A stretch of DNA of 36,347 nt. Origin: an uncultured Collinsella sp. Its GTDB lineage: Bacteria > Actinomycetota > Coriobacteriia > Coriobacteriales > Coriobacteriaceae. The DNA is taken from NCBI GenBank assembly GCA_902472315.1, contig CABRNM010000017.1, positions 1 to 36,347 on the forward strand, read 5' to 3'. The notes under the pieces were generated by a model. That model did no database searches, was not told the DNA's origin, and worked only from the letters and a program-made list of their open reading frames with translations. Shown here one piece after another: positions 24,378 through 31,733 of the stretch (position 1 is the first letter of the stretch; the number at the start of each line of letters is the position of its first letter). Both the position numbers and the translations under genes were made by a program.

Positions 24378-24986
24378 ATGAATCACGTTAAACATGTCAT
24401 TCCTATGTCCGATACGTCGGTTAGCATTAGCCCAGAGGATATTCAGCCTACGGTGCTACCTGATGCATTTATCCAGTCTGATATAGTCCGCAAACTCAAT
24501 ACACTCAGCTTGCCGCGCTATAACCAGTTGCCGAATGTAACGCTCTACCGTGACCAGGTCATTGAGTACATCGAGCTGTGGATGGAGCCGCTTTCGATTT
24601 GTGTGGAGCAGCCCGTCATTACGCCATCGATGATCAATAATTACGTAAAGGTCGGCCTCGTTCCCGCTCCGGTTAAAAAGCAATATGGTCGCGAGCAGAT
24701 TGCGCGTCTCATCTCCATTTGTATCTTTAAGCAGGTGCTGCCCATCGCTGCGGTTCAGGCGCTCTTTAACATTCAGCGCCTGAGCTATGATGCACCGACC
24801 GCCTTTGATTATGTGATTAATCAGCTTGAGGCATCGATTCGTGCGGCTTTTTCCGTCGAGCAGACTCCCGTGCCCGATACGGCTCATCAGGTCACGCGCG
24901 AGTCGCTGCTCGTGCGCAGTGCGGTTTCGTCTTTTGTATCGAAGGCGTATCTGATGAGCTACCTCAAGTTCAATGGGTTTAAATAG
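24378..24986 (+). CDS. DUF1836 domain protein, putative regulator
   Basis: A 202-residue protein of the DUF1836 family, which contains a MerR-like helix-turn-helix: ITPSMINNYVKVGLVPAPVK is the recognition segment, then KKQYGREQIARLISICIFKQ and VLPIAAVQALFNIQ. No effector domain is recognised. The ATG at 24378 follows GGAGG at 24367-24371 by 6 bases. It is convergent with the DegV gene across a shared terminator. The palindrome upstream suggests self-regulation. Target genes are unknown; shared upstream sequence points to degV. Confidence 0.82.
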   Translation: MNHVKHVIPMSDTSVSISPEDIQPTVLPDAFIQSDIVRKLNTLSLPRYNQLPNVTLYRDQVIEYIELWMEPLSICVEQPVITPSMINNYVKVGLVPAPVKKQYGREQIARLISICIFKQVLPIAAVQALFNIQRLSYDAPTAFDYVINQLEASIRAAFSVEQTPVPDTAHQVTRESLLVRSAVSSFVSKAYLMSYLKFNGFK

Positions 24987-25002
24987 CTGGCCGACGTAAA
25001 AG

Positions 25003-25044
25003 ACGGGCGGGACAAAGAGCCATCAGACACTTTGTCCCGCCCGT
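25003..25044. terminator. Bidirectional terminator between DUF1836 and DegV genes
   Basis: A perfect 15-bp stem (25003-25017 with 25030-25044) and a 12-base loop lie between the two convergent stops. ACGTTTGTC follows on the + strand and CTTTTACGTC on the - strand, so the T-tracts are modest. Confidence 0.75.
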
Positions 25045-25063
25045 ACGTTTGTCTAGTTAGACA

Positions 25064-25930
25064 TTATCGGCCCGAAGCAACGCCCATGCCGTAGCCGATA
25101 ATGAGCCCGTGCATCTCGGCATAGTATGAATCCAGTCCGTTGCAAGGCATGATGATGGTCTTGGAGCCGGGCCAATGCTCCACAATGCGGCTCGCAAGTG
25201 CCTGGGCGCCCGCCTCATTCTCGACATGATCGATAACGACCTCGCCGCCGGTAAAGCCCTCGGCCTCCATGGTGTCGACAATCTTGCCAAGCATCTTCTT
25301 TGCGCCACGGGTGTGACCGACGAGCTTGATCTCCCCCGCTTCGCTTGCTGTGCCTAAAATTCGAATGTTGAGTTTATTGGCGATGACGCCGGCCGCCTTG
25401 GGGATACGTCCGGCCTTGGAGAGATTTTCGTAATTGCATAGACTAAAGAGGATCTTGCTGTTCTGTTCCAGCTCATCAAAATAGCCGCAGGCTTCCTCAA
25501 AAGAGACGTTGGGATTGCTTGCGAGATAGCGGTCGAACAGCAGGAAGATCAGGTCCATTTTGCCGCCGGCTGCGCGAGAATTGACCAGATGAATCTTTCG
25601 GTTCGGATCCTCGGCAAGAACCAAGTCGCGTGCCGTGACGGCGGCATTGTAGCTTCCCGAGACGCCCTCGGAGATGGGCATGCAAATTGTCTTGTCGGCA
25701 AGCCTAAAGAGTTCGGTCCACTCACCTACGCTCGGACAGGCGCTCGAAGAAGCGCTTGACTCCGCCTGCACGGCGCAATTGAGTTCGTGAACGTCGAGCG
25801 TGAGGTCATCGACGAACTCGCGCTCCCCCACTCGAATTTTGAGGGGTGCAAATGCAAAGGTGGTTTGGGGCGCGGTCGGTTGCCAATCGCGGAGGTTGCA
25901 GCTCGAATCGGAGATAAGTGCCCAGCTCAT
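25064..25930 (-). CDS. DegV family protein (fatty-acid-binding, FakB type)
   Basis: DegV proteins hold a fatty acid and present it to the kinase FakA for acyl-phosphate formation. Visible are the N-terminal ISDSSCNL, MPISEGVSGSYNAA around the carboxylate-binding region, and the C-terminal IIMPCNGLDSYYAEMHGLII. At 288 residues it is the normal size. AAAGGA 8 bases upstream supports the ATG at 25930. The partner kinase is not in the window. Exogenous fatty-acid use would tie it to the lipid genes pgsA, pgsA2 and the glycosyltransferase, but that link is inference. Confidence 0.88.
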   Translation of the reverse strand: MSWALISDSSCNLRDWQPTAPQTTFAFAPLKIRVGEREFVDDLTLDVHELNCAVQAESSASSSACPSVGEWTELFRLADKTICMPISEGVSGSYNAAVTARDLVLAEDPNRKIHLVNSRAAGGKMDLIFLLFDRYLASNPNVSFEEACGYFDELEQNSKILFSLCNYENLSKAGRIPKAAGVIANKLNIRILGTASEAGEIKLVGHTRGAKKMLGKIVDTMEAEGFTGGEVVIDHVENEAGAQALASRIVEHWPGSKTIIMPCNGLDSYYAEMHGLIIGYGMGVASGR

Positions 25931-25994
25931 AGAGAGTCCTTTCTAAATGTTCCTTATTTATTATAGCCATCTTGCTTACCTATGAAACGTGCAT

Positions 25995-26011
25995 CTAGTA
26001 TTGAAAACTAG
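25995..26011. promoter_or_regulatory. CTAGT-N7-ACTAG inverted repeat upstream of degV
   Basis: A 5-bp inverted repeat with a 7-base gap lies 65 bases upstream of the DegV start. It shares AAAACTAG and TATTGAAAAC with the region just upstream of the DUF1836 gene. Possible binding site of the DUF1836 protein. Confidence 0.4.
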
Positions 26012-26056
26012 CTCATTGGGATCATGTATGGAGCATGGTCACAAATAAATGAAAAA

Positions 26057-26088
26057 TGAACCTCGCAGCCTAAAGACCACGAGGTTCA
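26057..26088 (-). terminator. Rho-independent terminator of the pgsA2-NlpC operon
   Basis: A perfect 9-bp stem TGAACCTCG/CGAGGTTCA with a 14-base loop is followed on the - strand by TTTTTCATTTATTTG. It starts 25 bases after the NlpC/P60 stop. Confidence 0.88.
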
Positions 26089-26112
26089 CATTCGTTTGCT
26101 ATACAGAGCGAC

Positions 26113-27234
26113 TTAGTAGCGCACGAAAATGTAGTTGTTGTTCATGCCGGCTGCGACAGAGCTGATGATAACGCCCGTATTGTAATCGGAGGCATGGATC
26201 ATCTGGCCGCCACCAATATAGATGCCGGTGTGGCAAGAGTTGACCACAACGTCACCCGGCTGAGGATCGGAAACGCGCGTCCAACCCATAAACGTGCCGG
26301 TGGTGCCCAGACGGCAGTAGCGACCCGTGAGGCAGTAGCTCACAAAGCCGGAGCAGTCAAAGCTGTTCGGACCAATGCCGCCCCAGGAATAAGCGCAACC
26401 CAGTTTGCTGTAGGCACGCGAAACAACGGAGCCGCCGTCAACGGACTGGCTCGGCGCAGAAGGGGCCGGAGTCGGAGCCGGAGCCGGAGCGGGCTGCGGC
26501 GTAGGGGCAGGAGCGGGCGTGGGCGCGGGCGTGTTGCCGCCGTTGTTGGTCGTACCGCCACCGTTGTTGGTGTTCTCAGTCGTACCGGCGGTCTCGGTGT
26601 TCACCGTGGCCTTCTCGGCGGTGCTTGCGTTAATGCCGGCCTGCAGTGCGGCATTGGCCTCGGCCTCGGCGGCAAGTTCGGCCTGCAGTTGCGAGTCCAG
26701 GGAACTGACGACGCTCTGAGCCTCGGCCTGCTGAGCGTTGAGCTCGTCGACCTTCTTTTGCGTGGCGGCGACGTTCTTCTCCTGCTCGGTCTGCTTGTCG
26801 GTAAGCTCCTGCTTAAGCTCCTTGACCTCTTGGATGGTCTGGGCCTGCTTGTCGGAAACCTTGCCGTAGTAGAACAGGCGGTTGAGCATATCGCCCAGGT
26901 CATCGACGCCCGTCAGAACCTGGAGTAGGCTCAGGCCGCCGGTCTTGTACTCACCGGCAACGTAGTTGGAAAGCTTGGCCTGGCCATCGGCGATCTCCTG
27001 CTGCTTTTGCGTGATCTCGCCAGCGGTCTGGTCGAGCGCCTGAGTTTGAGTGGCGAGCTCGTCGTAGATCTGCTGGGTTTGCGTGCCGATCTGCTCGAGT
27101 TTGGTACGAGCGGCGGCAAGGTCGGATGCGGTATCGGCATAGGCAGGAGCCGCGAGGCCCAGGCCCAAAACACAAGCGAGGGTTGCCGTAGCAGCGCAGC
27201 GTGCCATGTTTTTATGCGTGTTTGCTGTGCGCAT
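26113..27234 (-). CDS. Secreted NlpC/P60 peptidoglycan endopeptidase with coiled coil
   Basis: Exported cell-wall hydrolase of 373 residues. The signal peptide (about 1-33, ending AAPAYA) is followed by a long coiled coil (about 35-195) like that of actinobacterial RipA/Cgl-type hydrolases. A Thr/Asn/Gly then Pro-Ala linker (about 200-255) precedes the NlpC/P60 domain with catalytic C294 (FDCSGF) and H335 (CHTGIYIGG). It likely cleaves peptide stems during daughter-cell separation. AAAGGA precedes the ATG at 27234, 32 bases after the apt stop, so it is the last gene of the operon. Being in the operon of an FtsR-like regulator suggests control with division. Confidence 0.92.
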   Translation of the reverse strand: MRTANTHKNMARCAATATLACVLGLGLAAPAYADTASDLAAARTKLEQIGTQTQQIYDELATQTQALDQTAGEITQKQQEIADGQAKLSNYVAGEYKTGGLSLLQVLTGVDDLGDMLNRLFYYGKVSDKQAQTIQEVKELKQELTDKQTEQEKNVAATQKKVDELNAQQAEAQSVVSSLDSQLQAELAAEAEANAALQAGINASTAEKATVNTETAGTTENTNNGGGTTNNGGNTPAPTPAPAPTPQPAPAPAPTPAPSAPSQSVDGGSVVSRAYSKLGCAYSWGGIGPNSFDCSGFVSYCLTGRYCRLGTTGTFMGWTRVSDPQPGDVVVNSCHTGIYIGGGQMIHASDYNTGVIISSVAAGMNNNYIFVRY

Positions 27235-27266
27235 GGAGCTTCCTTTCCGGTATCTAAGGGTAACGT

Positions 27267-27797
27267 CTAGTCCACCGTTACCAGGCTAAAGAGCTCAACG
27301 TCCTCGTTGGAAGGCGTGAGCTTCTCGCGCGGGTTGAGAAACGCAAGCTCGAGGATACAACCGTAACCCACAAGCTTTGCGCCCATATCTCGCACCAGTT
27401 TACCTGTTGCCTCGACGGTTCCGCCCGTCGCGACCAAGTCATCCAGAATCAACACGGTATCTTTAGAGGTAATGGCATCGGCGTGGATCTCGATAGAGTC
27501 GGTGCCATATTCGAGCTCGTAGCTCTCGCTTACCGTCTTGCGTGGCAGCTTGCCCGGCTTGCGTGCGGGCACAAAGCCAGCGCCCAGGGCGACGGCCACG
27601 GGCACGCCGACCATAAAGCCGCGAGCCTCGGGACCCACGACCTTGGTGATGCCCATGCCGGCAAAATGCTCGGCCAGGGCATCAACCATGGCCTTTAGCG
27701 CCTCGGGATTACCAAAGAGCGGCGTGATGTCCTTAAAGACGACTCCGGGCTCGGGATAGTCGGGGATGTCGACGATGTGAGATTCGAAGTCGTACAT
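27267..27797 (-). CDS. apt: Adenine phosphoribosyltransferase
   Basis: Purine salvage enzyme making AMP from adenine and PRPP. FKDITPLFGNPEALKAMVDA, the GPEARGF flexible-loop region, ARKPGKLPRKTVSESYELEYG and the PRPP site VLILDDLVATGGT are all present. At 176 residues it is full length. AAAGGT about 10 bases before the ATG at 27797 is the ribosome site. It lies 38 bases after the MerR-type gene in the same operon. Confidence 0.96.
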   Translation of the reverse strand: MYDFESHIVDIPDYPEPGVVFKDITPLFGNPEALKAMVDALAEHFAGMGITKVVGPEARGFMVGVPVAVALGAGFVPARKPGKLPRKTVSESYELEYGTDSIEIHADAITSKDTVLILDDLVATGGTVEATGKLVRDMGAKLVGYGCILELAFLNPREKLTPSNEDVELFSLVTVD

Positions 27798-27835
27798 GGC
27801 ATGACCTTTCAGGGGAGGATTGTTTGCGGCAGCGT

Positions 27836-28720
27836 CTATTTGTTCGCGCTGGCGGTGGCGGCGTGCGAGGGGGCAATAACTTTGAGCGGCTGCACGAGGG
27901 ATTCCTCACGCACGGGGACCGCGGAGGTAGATGCCTCTTCGCTTTTGGCCTTGGTTGACTCGGAGCGTGCGATCTCCTCGTCGAGGGCATCGATATCGGC
28001 ATCCTCCACCACGGCGTTGAGTGACTCAAATACGCGGTTCTTGAGCAGAGCGGTATGGACGCCCTCGGTGAGGTCATGCAGCTTCTTAAATGCACGCTCG
28101 AGCTTGGCATCGCGCTCGTCGTCGGAAGTATCCATACCGAGCATGCTTACGAGCACCTGCTCAAACATCGAGGACTCGCGGTTTGCGGACGATACGTACT
28201 GGCGCAGGTTGCGCGGCTCGATATGAAAGCGCGAAAGCTCGGAGCAATAGCGGATGATCGGGAAATCGCGGCCATCGACAAGCTCGCGATTCTGCGGGCT
28301 CTTGATGATGCGAATAAGGTCGTTTTCGGCCAGGGAGCGGATAAACGAGATCTCGACGCCGAGCATATCGGGGATGGTCTCGATGGGATGCAGCTTTTGC
28401 TTAGTCTCCTTGGGTTCCGTCTTGAGCGGAACATCGGACAGCAGGCCCACCTCGTAGGCGAGCGTAGACAGGTCCGTGGCGTTTTCCAGGCGCTGCTTGA
28501 TCACGTTGAGCGGCATGTAGCGAGTTTTCTGCAGATGCAGAATGACCTCCAGGCGGTCAACGTCCTCTTTGGAGTACTGACGATAGCCCTTAGGCGTGCG
28601 ATGAGGGGTGATGAGCCCCTCATCTTCGAGAAATCTAATTTTTGAGTTCGAAAGATCGGGGTATGCGCCTCGAAGTAGATTGACGACCTGGCCGATACTC
28701 AGATAGTTGCGTTCGGCCAT
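27836..28720 (-). CDS. MerR family regulator, FtsR-like
   Basis: A 294-residue regulator. Residues 1-75 are a winged MerR domain: LSIGQVVNLLRGAYPDLSNS, KIRFLEDEGLITPHRTPKGY and RQYSKEDVDRLEVILHLQ. The rest is helical and has no cysteine-rich metal site, unlike classical MerR sensors. The gene starts 3 bases after an FHA-domain gene. In Mycobacterium garA and Rv1828, and in Corynebacterium odhI and ftsR, have this same pairing; FtsR activates ftsZ. I infer an FtsR orthologue that controls division genes. It has an Ala/Thr-rich C-terminal tail. Confidence 0.85.
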   Translation of the reverse strand: MAERNYLSIGQVVNLLRGAYPDLSNSKIRFLEDEGLITPHRTPKGYRQYSKEDVDRLEVILHLQKTRYMPLNVIKQRLENATDLSTLAYEVGLLSDVPLKTEPKETKQKLHPIETIPDMLGVEISFIRSLAENDLIRIIKSPQNRELVDGRDFPIIRYCSELSRFHIEPRNLRQYVSSANRESSMFEQVLVSMLGMDTSDDERDAKLERAFKKLHDLTEGVHTALLKNRVFESLNAVVEDADIDALDEEIARSESTKAKSEEASTSAVPVREESLVQPLKVIAPSHAATASANK

Positions 28721-28723
28721 GCC

Positions 28724-29158
28724 CTACTCACCGGTTTCGATGCGCTCCGGCGTGCTCTCGTGATAGATGAGCGTAAACGTACCGATCTGGACGGAAGAGC
28801 CGTCGTGCAGCGGTGCGCCGTTGACGATAGCGCCGTCAACCCACGTACCGTTGAGCGAGCCCAGGTCCTCGATGCGGGCACCCAGACCCTCGCGAATAAT
28901 ACGCGCGTGGCTACGCGACACGGTCATGTCGTTGAGGAAGATGCCGTTGGCAGGATCGCGGCCGATGGTGGTCACATTATCCTCGAGCTCAAAGGCGGCC
29001 CCGGTTTGCGGGCCCTTGACGATAGACAACACGGGCGCGGTGATGTGCACGTTGGCCATGAGGTCGGGAACGGTGACATCGCTCGAAGGAACGCGGAAAA
29101 CGCAGGTGGCGTCTGAGGCCTTATTGTTCTGAGGCATATTGTTAACCATGTTGTCCAT
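28724..29158 (-). CDS. FHA domain protein, GarA/OdhI-like
   Basis: A 144-residue phosphothreonine-binding protein. The FHA domain spans about 55-135 with TIGRDPANGIFLND, SRSHARI and LGSLNGTWVDG, the conserved Arg, Ser-x-x-His and Asn residues. The N-terminal tail has T18 in DATCVFR, which lines up with the regulatory ETTSVFR motif of GarA; only the second threonine is kept. The chosen ATG at 29158 has AGGGG upstream; a TTG 11 codons earlier is also in frame. In actinobacteria GarA/OdhI shifts carbon flux at 2-oxoglutarate when unphosphorylated. That function is inferred from similarity and context. Confidence 0.86.
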   Translation of the reverse strand: MDNMVNNMPQNNKASDATCVFRVPSSDVTVPDLMANVHITAPVLSIVKGPQTGAAFELEDNVTTIGRDPANGIFLNDMTVSRSHARIIREGLGARIEDLGSLNGTWVDGAIVNGAPLHDGSSVQIGTFTLIYHESTPERIETGE

Positions 29159-29224
29159 GACAACCCCTAACTTAACGCGGACATGCCGCAAAGAATGAAC
29201 TGTACGTAATCATACCCCAACGAC

Positions 29225-29929
29225 TTAGTCTTCGATTTCGGGGTTAAGAAAGTCGATGTCTTCGTCCTCGGGATGTGCGACAGCCTGTTTAATGGCCGCT
29301 CCACCCTTAATGGAATAGATGACAGCGGTGAGCATGGAGAAGATGACGCCGCCATACACGAAGAAGATGCCAAGCGGTACCGGGCTGCCGTTGAGGCCCG
29401 GGAAGGCCGTGAACGTGGCGGGCAGCAGATGCCAGCCGTCCACGGTGGGAAATCCCAACAGCATGAGCGAGAAGCCGGTCATGAGCAGCGCCGTGGCAAT
29501 CTTGCCGGGAAACACCACATCGATGGGACGGCGGTGATAGTGGCGCACGATGAGCGTGCCGATACCAAGGTAGATATCGCGACCAATGATGAGCACGCAG
29601 ACCCAGATGGGAAGCTCGCCGCGGACCACCAGGCCCAGTACGCCGGTAAATAGCAGTGCACGGTCGCAGATGGGATCCATAACCTTGCCGAGCCACGAAA
29701 CCGTTTTGGTCATGCGGGCAATCTGGCCGTCCATCCAGTCGGTGGAGGCCGCGATGGCATAGATGACGATGGCGACGACACGGTTGTTGTCCGTCACAAA
29801 CAGGTACAGGAAGACCAGCGTGAGGATCAGGCGCGTGAAGGTAATGAAATTGGAGATCGTGAAGATCTTATTCGACGGGTAATCGGAAGTGCCGATAAGC
29901 TCCTTTTTGATCTTCTTTTTGATGCCCAC
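29225..29929 (-). CDS. CDP-alcohol phosphatidyltransferase (second PgsA-type enzyme)
   Basis: Integral membrane enzyme of 234 residues. The signature STDWMDGQIARMT...WLGKVMDPICDR has all conserved Asp, Gly, Ala and Arg residues. About five or six hydrophobic segments are visible, with a charged C-terminus ending DFLNPEIED. I chose the GTG at 29929 because GGGGGAG lies 5-6 bases upstream; the frame is open 30 codons further, but those residues are not family-like. As the first gene before FHA and MerR it parallels pgsA2 (Rv1822) in mycobacteria. Product could be phosphatidylglycerol phosphate, cardiolipin or another phospholipid; sequence alone does not decide. Confidence 0.87.
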   Translation of the reverse strand: MGIKKKIKKELIGTSDYPSNKIFTISNFITFTRLILTLVFLYLFVTDNNRVVAIVIYAIAASTDWMDGQIARMTKTVSWLGKVMDPICDRALLFTGVLGLVVRGELPIWVCVLIIGRDIYLGIGTLIVRHYHRRPIDVVFPGKIATALLMTGFSLMLLGFPTVDGWHLLPATFTAFPGLNGSPVPLGIFFVYGGVIFSMLTAVIYSIKGGAAIKQAVAHPEDEDIDFLNPEIED

Positions 29930-29965
29930 AGGACTCCCCCGCTGGTAAACGACAAAACTTTCGAT

Positions 29966-29994
29966 ACTATACCCGTTCTGGCGATGTCTATCCA
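29966..29994 (-). promoter_or_regulatory. Probable promoter of the pgsA2-FHA-MerR-apt-NlpC operon
   Basis: On the - strand TGGATA (29994-29989) and TATAGT (29971-29966) are 17 bases apart, 37 bases upstream of the GTG start. No other promoter is obvious in the operon. Confidence 0.55.
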
Positions 29995-30064
29995 GCGCGA
30001 GCATAGAGAGTCCAGACATGTGGAGAGTGGTTCTGGGCTACGCGGGATTCTGCATTTATGTACA

Positions 30065-30402
30065 TCAGCCTCCAAAAACGACATTTTTCGGCATCTTTGG
30101 TGGCTGGTGTACACGTTTTGATTCAGTGATTACATCGACCCCTAGGTTGCGGAACATCAGGTCATAGTTGAGCAGCTGTCTGGTCGACCTCGACAGCCGT
30201 TCCCAGCTTTCGACCACCACTTCATCACCGCGCTTCATTTTCTTGAACAACTTTTTTGCTGTGCGCGGTCGCCCTCGCGAGCGCCGGTCTCCTTGTCTTT
30301 GTAGATGCGTTCGTAAGCAATGCCGGCGTTCACCAACGCTTCGATTTGGCGGTCAAGTTTCTGGTCTTTCGTACTTCCACGGGCATAACCGTATCGTGTC
30401 AT
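30065..30402 (-). pseudogene. Serine recombinase/resolvase fragment, frameshifted
   Basis: The first part, from ATG at 30402, reads MTRYGYARGSTKDQKLDRQI onwards, the start of a resolvase N-terminal domain with the catalytic-type serine after YARGS. AGGAGG lies 8 bases upstream. Near 30270 the frame shifts: after ETGARE the family sequence continues in another frame as GRPRTAKKLFKKMKRGDEVV, then SWERLSRSTRQLL, to a stop at 30065. The reading frame from the ATG stops at 30235. The catalytic domain is also cut short of the E helix and no DNA-binding domain follows. It is a dead site-specific recombinase and marks the entry to the accessory region. Confidence 0.85.
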
Positions 30403-30552
30403 TTTTCAGCCTCCTGCCTTGTCTTTTGATTTTCTCATGGGAATGCAAGAGGAGGTTTTGGCACTCGATTTGCATGGCATCGATGACTTGATTTCCGAGT
30501 GTCTGGCGGCATACGTTTTGAGACCGGCAAGCTGTTGCCGGCTCGAGGACAG

Positions 30553-30572
30553 CGGCCCGGTGCACCGGGCCG
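30553..30572. repeat. Perfect 20-base palindrome
   Basis: CGGCCCGGTGCACCGGGCCG reads the same on both strands with no spacer. It could be a recombination or operator site linked to the dead recombinase nearby, or the base of a short terminator. No T-run adjoins. Confidence 0.6.
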
Positions 30573-30688
30573 ATCGATAGAGGACTCAGGTTCACAGCGC
30601 AGTTTCTTGGGGCTCGCATATATAGGAAGACTTGATCGGCAATCGATTTTAATGAAGTCGACAGCGCATGTCAGAGCTTTCAACAAAC

Positions 30689-30735
30689 CGCAGGTAAATC
30701 CGTGTACCAAAAATTGGTACACGGATTTACCTGCG
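30689..30735. repeat. Perfect 22-bp stem hairpin
   Basis: Bases 30689-30710 pair without mismatch with 30714-30735, leaving the 3-base loop AAA. No T-run follows on either strand, so it is not a normal terminator. A mobile-element end or a structured RNA is possible. Confidence 0.75.
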
Positions 30736-30816
30736 ATGTTCATGCTTGGTCAAAAGCCAATCAAGCGATATATCCATTATTTTAATGCGCGCGCCTGAGC
30801 TTTTGGCTGAAGTGGC

Positions 30817-30990
30817 AGTCCGACCGCCGGCAGGCGGCCACGCTATGTCCAAAGGCCACGCCTACTCCCAGTGCCCGGCTGCGTCGACGACCCAGTGCTG
30901 CCAGTCGAGTTCCTGCCGCAGAGCTACATCAGGGACGTCTTATTGGGGGACGACCACATGGAATCCCGGGAGATCAAGCTGTACGGCTGA
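30817..30990 (+). pseudogene. Possible C-terminal gene remnant of unknown family
   Basis: One frame with no good start reads PVPGCVDDPVLPVEFLPQSY, then IRDVLLGDDHMESREIKLYG before the stop at 30990. The composition is like a folded protein and a strong + strand terminator follows 60 bases later, which suggests the tail of a lost gene. I do not recognise the family. It could also be chance. Confidence 0.3.
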
Positions 30991-31050
30991 TCCATCCGTC
31001 AACAACATGTCAAAGCCCCAAAGCCCAACAGGATCGCGAACGAGGGGATG

Positions 31051-31094
31051 AATTGACCGCCCGGGTATTTGCGCCCGGGCGGTCAATTTTATCA
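31051..31094 (+). terminator. Rho-independent terminator
   Basis: A perfect 15-bp stem (31051-31065 with 31074-31088) with an 8-base loop is followed by TTATC, giving the run AATTTTATC. It ends a + strand transcript, yet no intact gene precedes it. Confidence 0.85.
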
Positions 31095-31221
31095 ACCATG
31101 GGTGCGATTCTGTGAGGCCATTTTTCTGGCATCCGCCGTTTGCTCCGGTCTCAACGCACCCATCTACCGTTCAGTAATCTTTGCGAACGCGACCACGTGC
31201 GCATTTGTCGAACAATCAAAT

Positions 31222-31354
31222 GTCCGACAATGTCTGACGGAGCTGTCAGACATTCACGCACGAACAGGCGAGCTTCGCGAGCGATTGTAGGCAACTAGTA
31301 GCCCCAGCTGCGTCTTTGGCGCAGGTTCGACGTCTGACATCTTGAATGTCTGAC
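31222..31354. repeat. Cluster of TGTCTGAC-type motifs
   Basis: TGTCCGAC at about 31221 and TGTCTGAC at 31231 are followed by inverted GTCAGACA at 31245. The last two form a 10-bp inverted repeat (31229-31238 with 31245-31254, loop GGAGCT). GTCTGACA at about 31332 and TGTCTGAC at about 31347 follow. No gene is supported between 31095 and 31586; the short open frames there lack ribosome sites. Confidence 0.55.
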
Positions 31355-31586
31355 GTTGAACGAAGCTGGTTGATAACAAGCAGGTGGAATAAACATGGAG
31401 CCCGACACCTCTCGCGCAATCGGCGCGCGGCAAGGGTCTGGCCCATCTCATATGTTGCCAACGCTAACGGTGAACCTGAGCGCCCGGGCACATTCTTTGT
31501 TGGCTGAAACCGGCATAGCAACTAGCGGAAGGCATCATCGAAGGAGTCTGCTGGAAAGCACCCGTCTCCTTAACTGTTAGAAATGC

Positions 31587-31615
31587 TAGTTAATAATCTA
31601 TGTAGTCAATATAAT
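31587..31615 (+). promoter_or_regulatory. Probable promoter of the ABC transporter gene
   Basis: A perfect TATAAT (31610-31615) lies 17 bases after a weak -35 TAGTTA (31587-31592). A TTAACT/AGTTAA inverted repeat (31570-31575 and 31588-31593) overlaps the -35, a likely operator. The leader before the ATG at 31734 is about 110 bases. Confidence 0.6.
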
Positions 31616-31733
31616 ACCGTTGAACCCGCATATCGATACCGCTCAGCCATTCGCCTCGCCCCCGTCGCACGTATCTTCATCCGGTCTGTTACTTTTAATC
31701 TAACAATTCTTTGATGAACGTAGGTGCTTTTAA

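Larger units (their letters stand above)
30403..30816. other. Intergenic region with two strong inverted repeats
   Basis: No gene is supported here. It holds a perfect 20-base palindrome at 30553-30572 and a perfect 22-bp hairpin at 30689-30735, listed separately. A 47-codon open frame from ATG 30436 (MGMQEEVLALDLHGIDDLIS) has protein-like composition but no ribosome site that I trust. Confidence 0.5.

Noticed and set aside
26194..26928. A 244-codon + strand frame over the NlpC/P60 gene
   Set aside because: Arg/Gly-rich antisense of the Pro/Ala linker and coiled coil.
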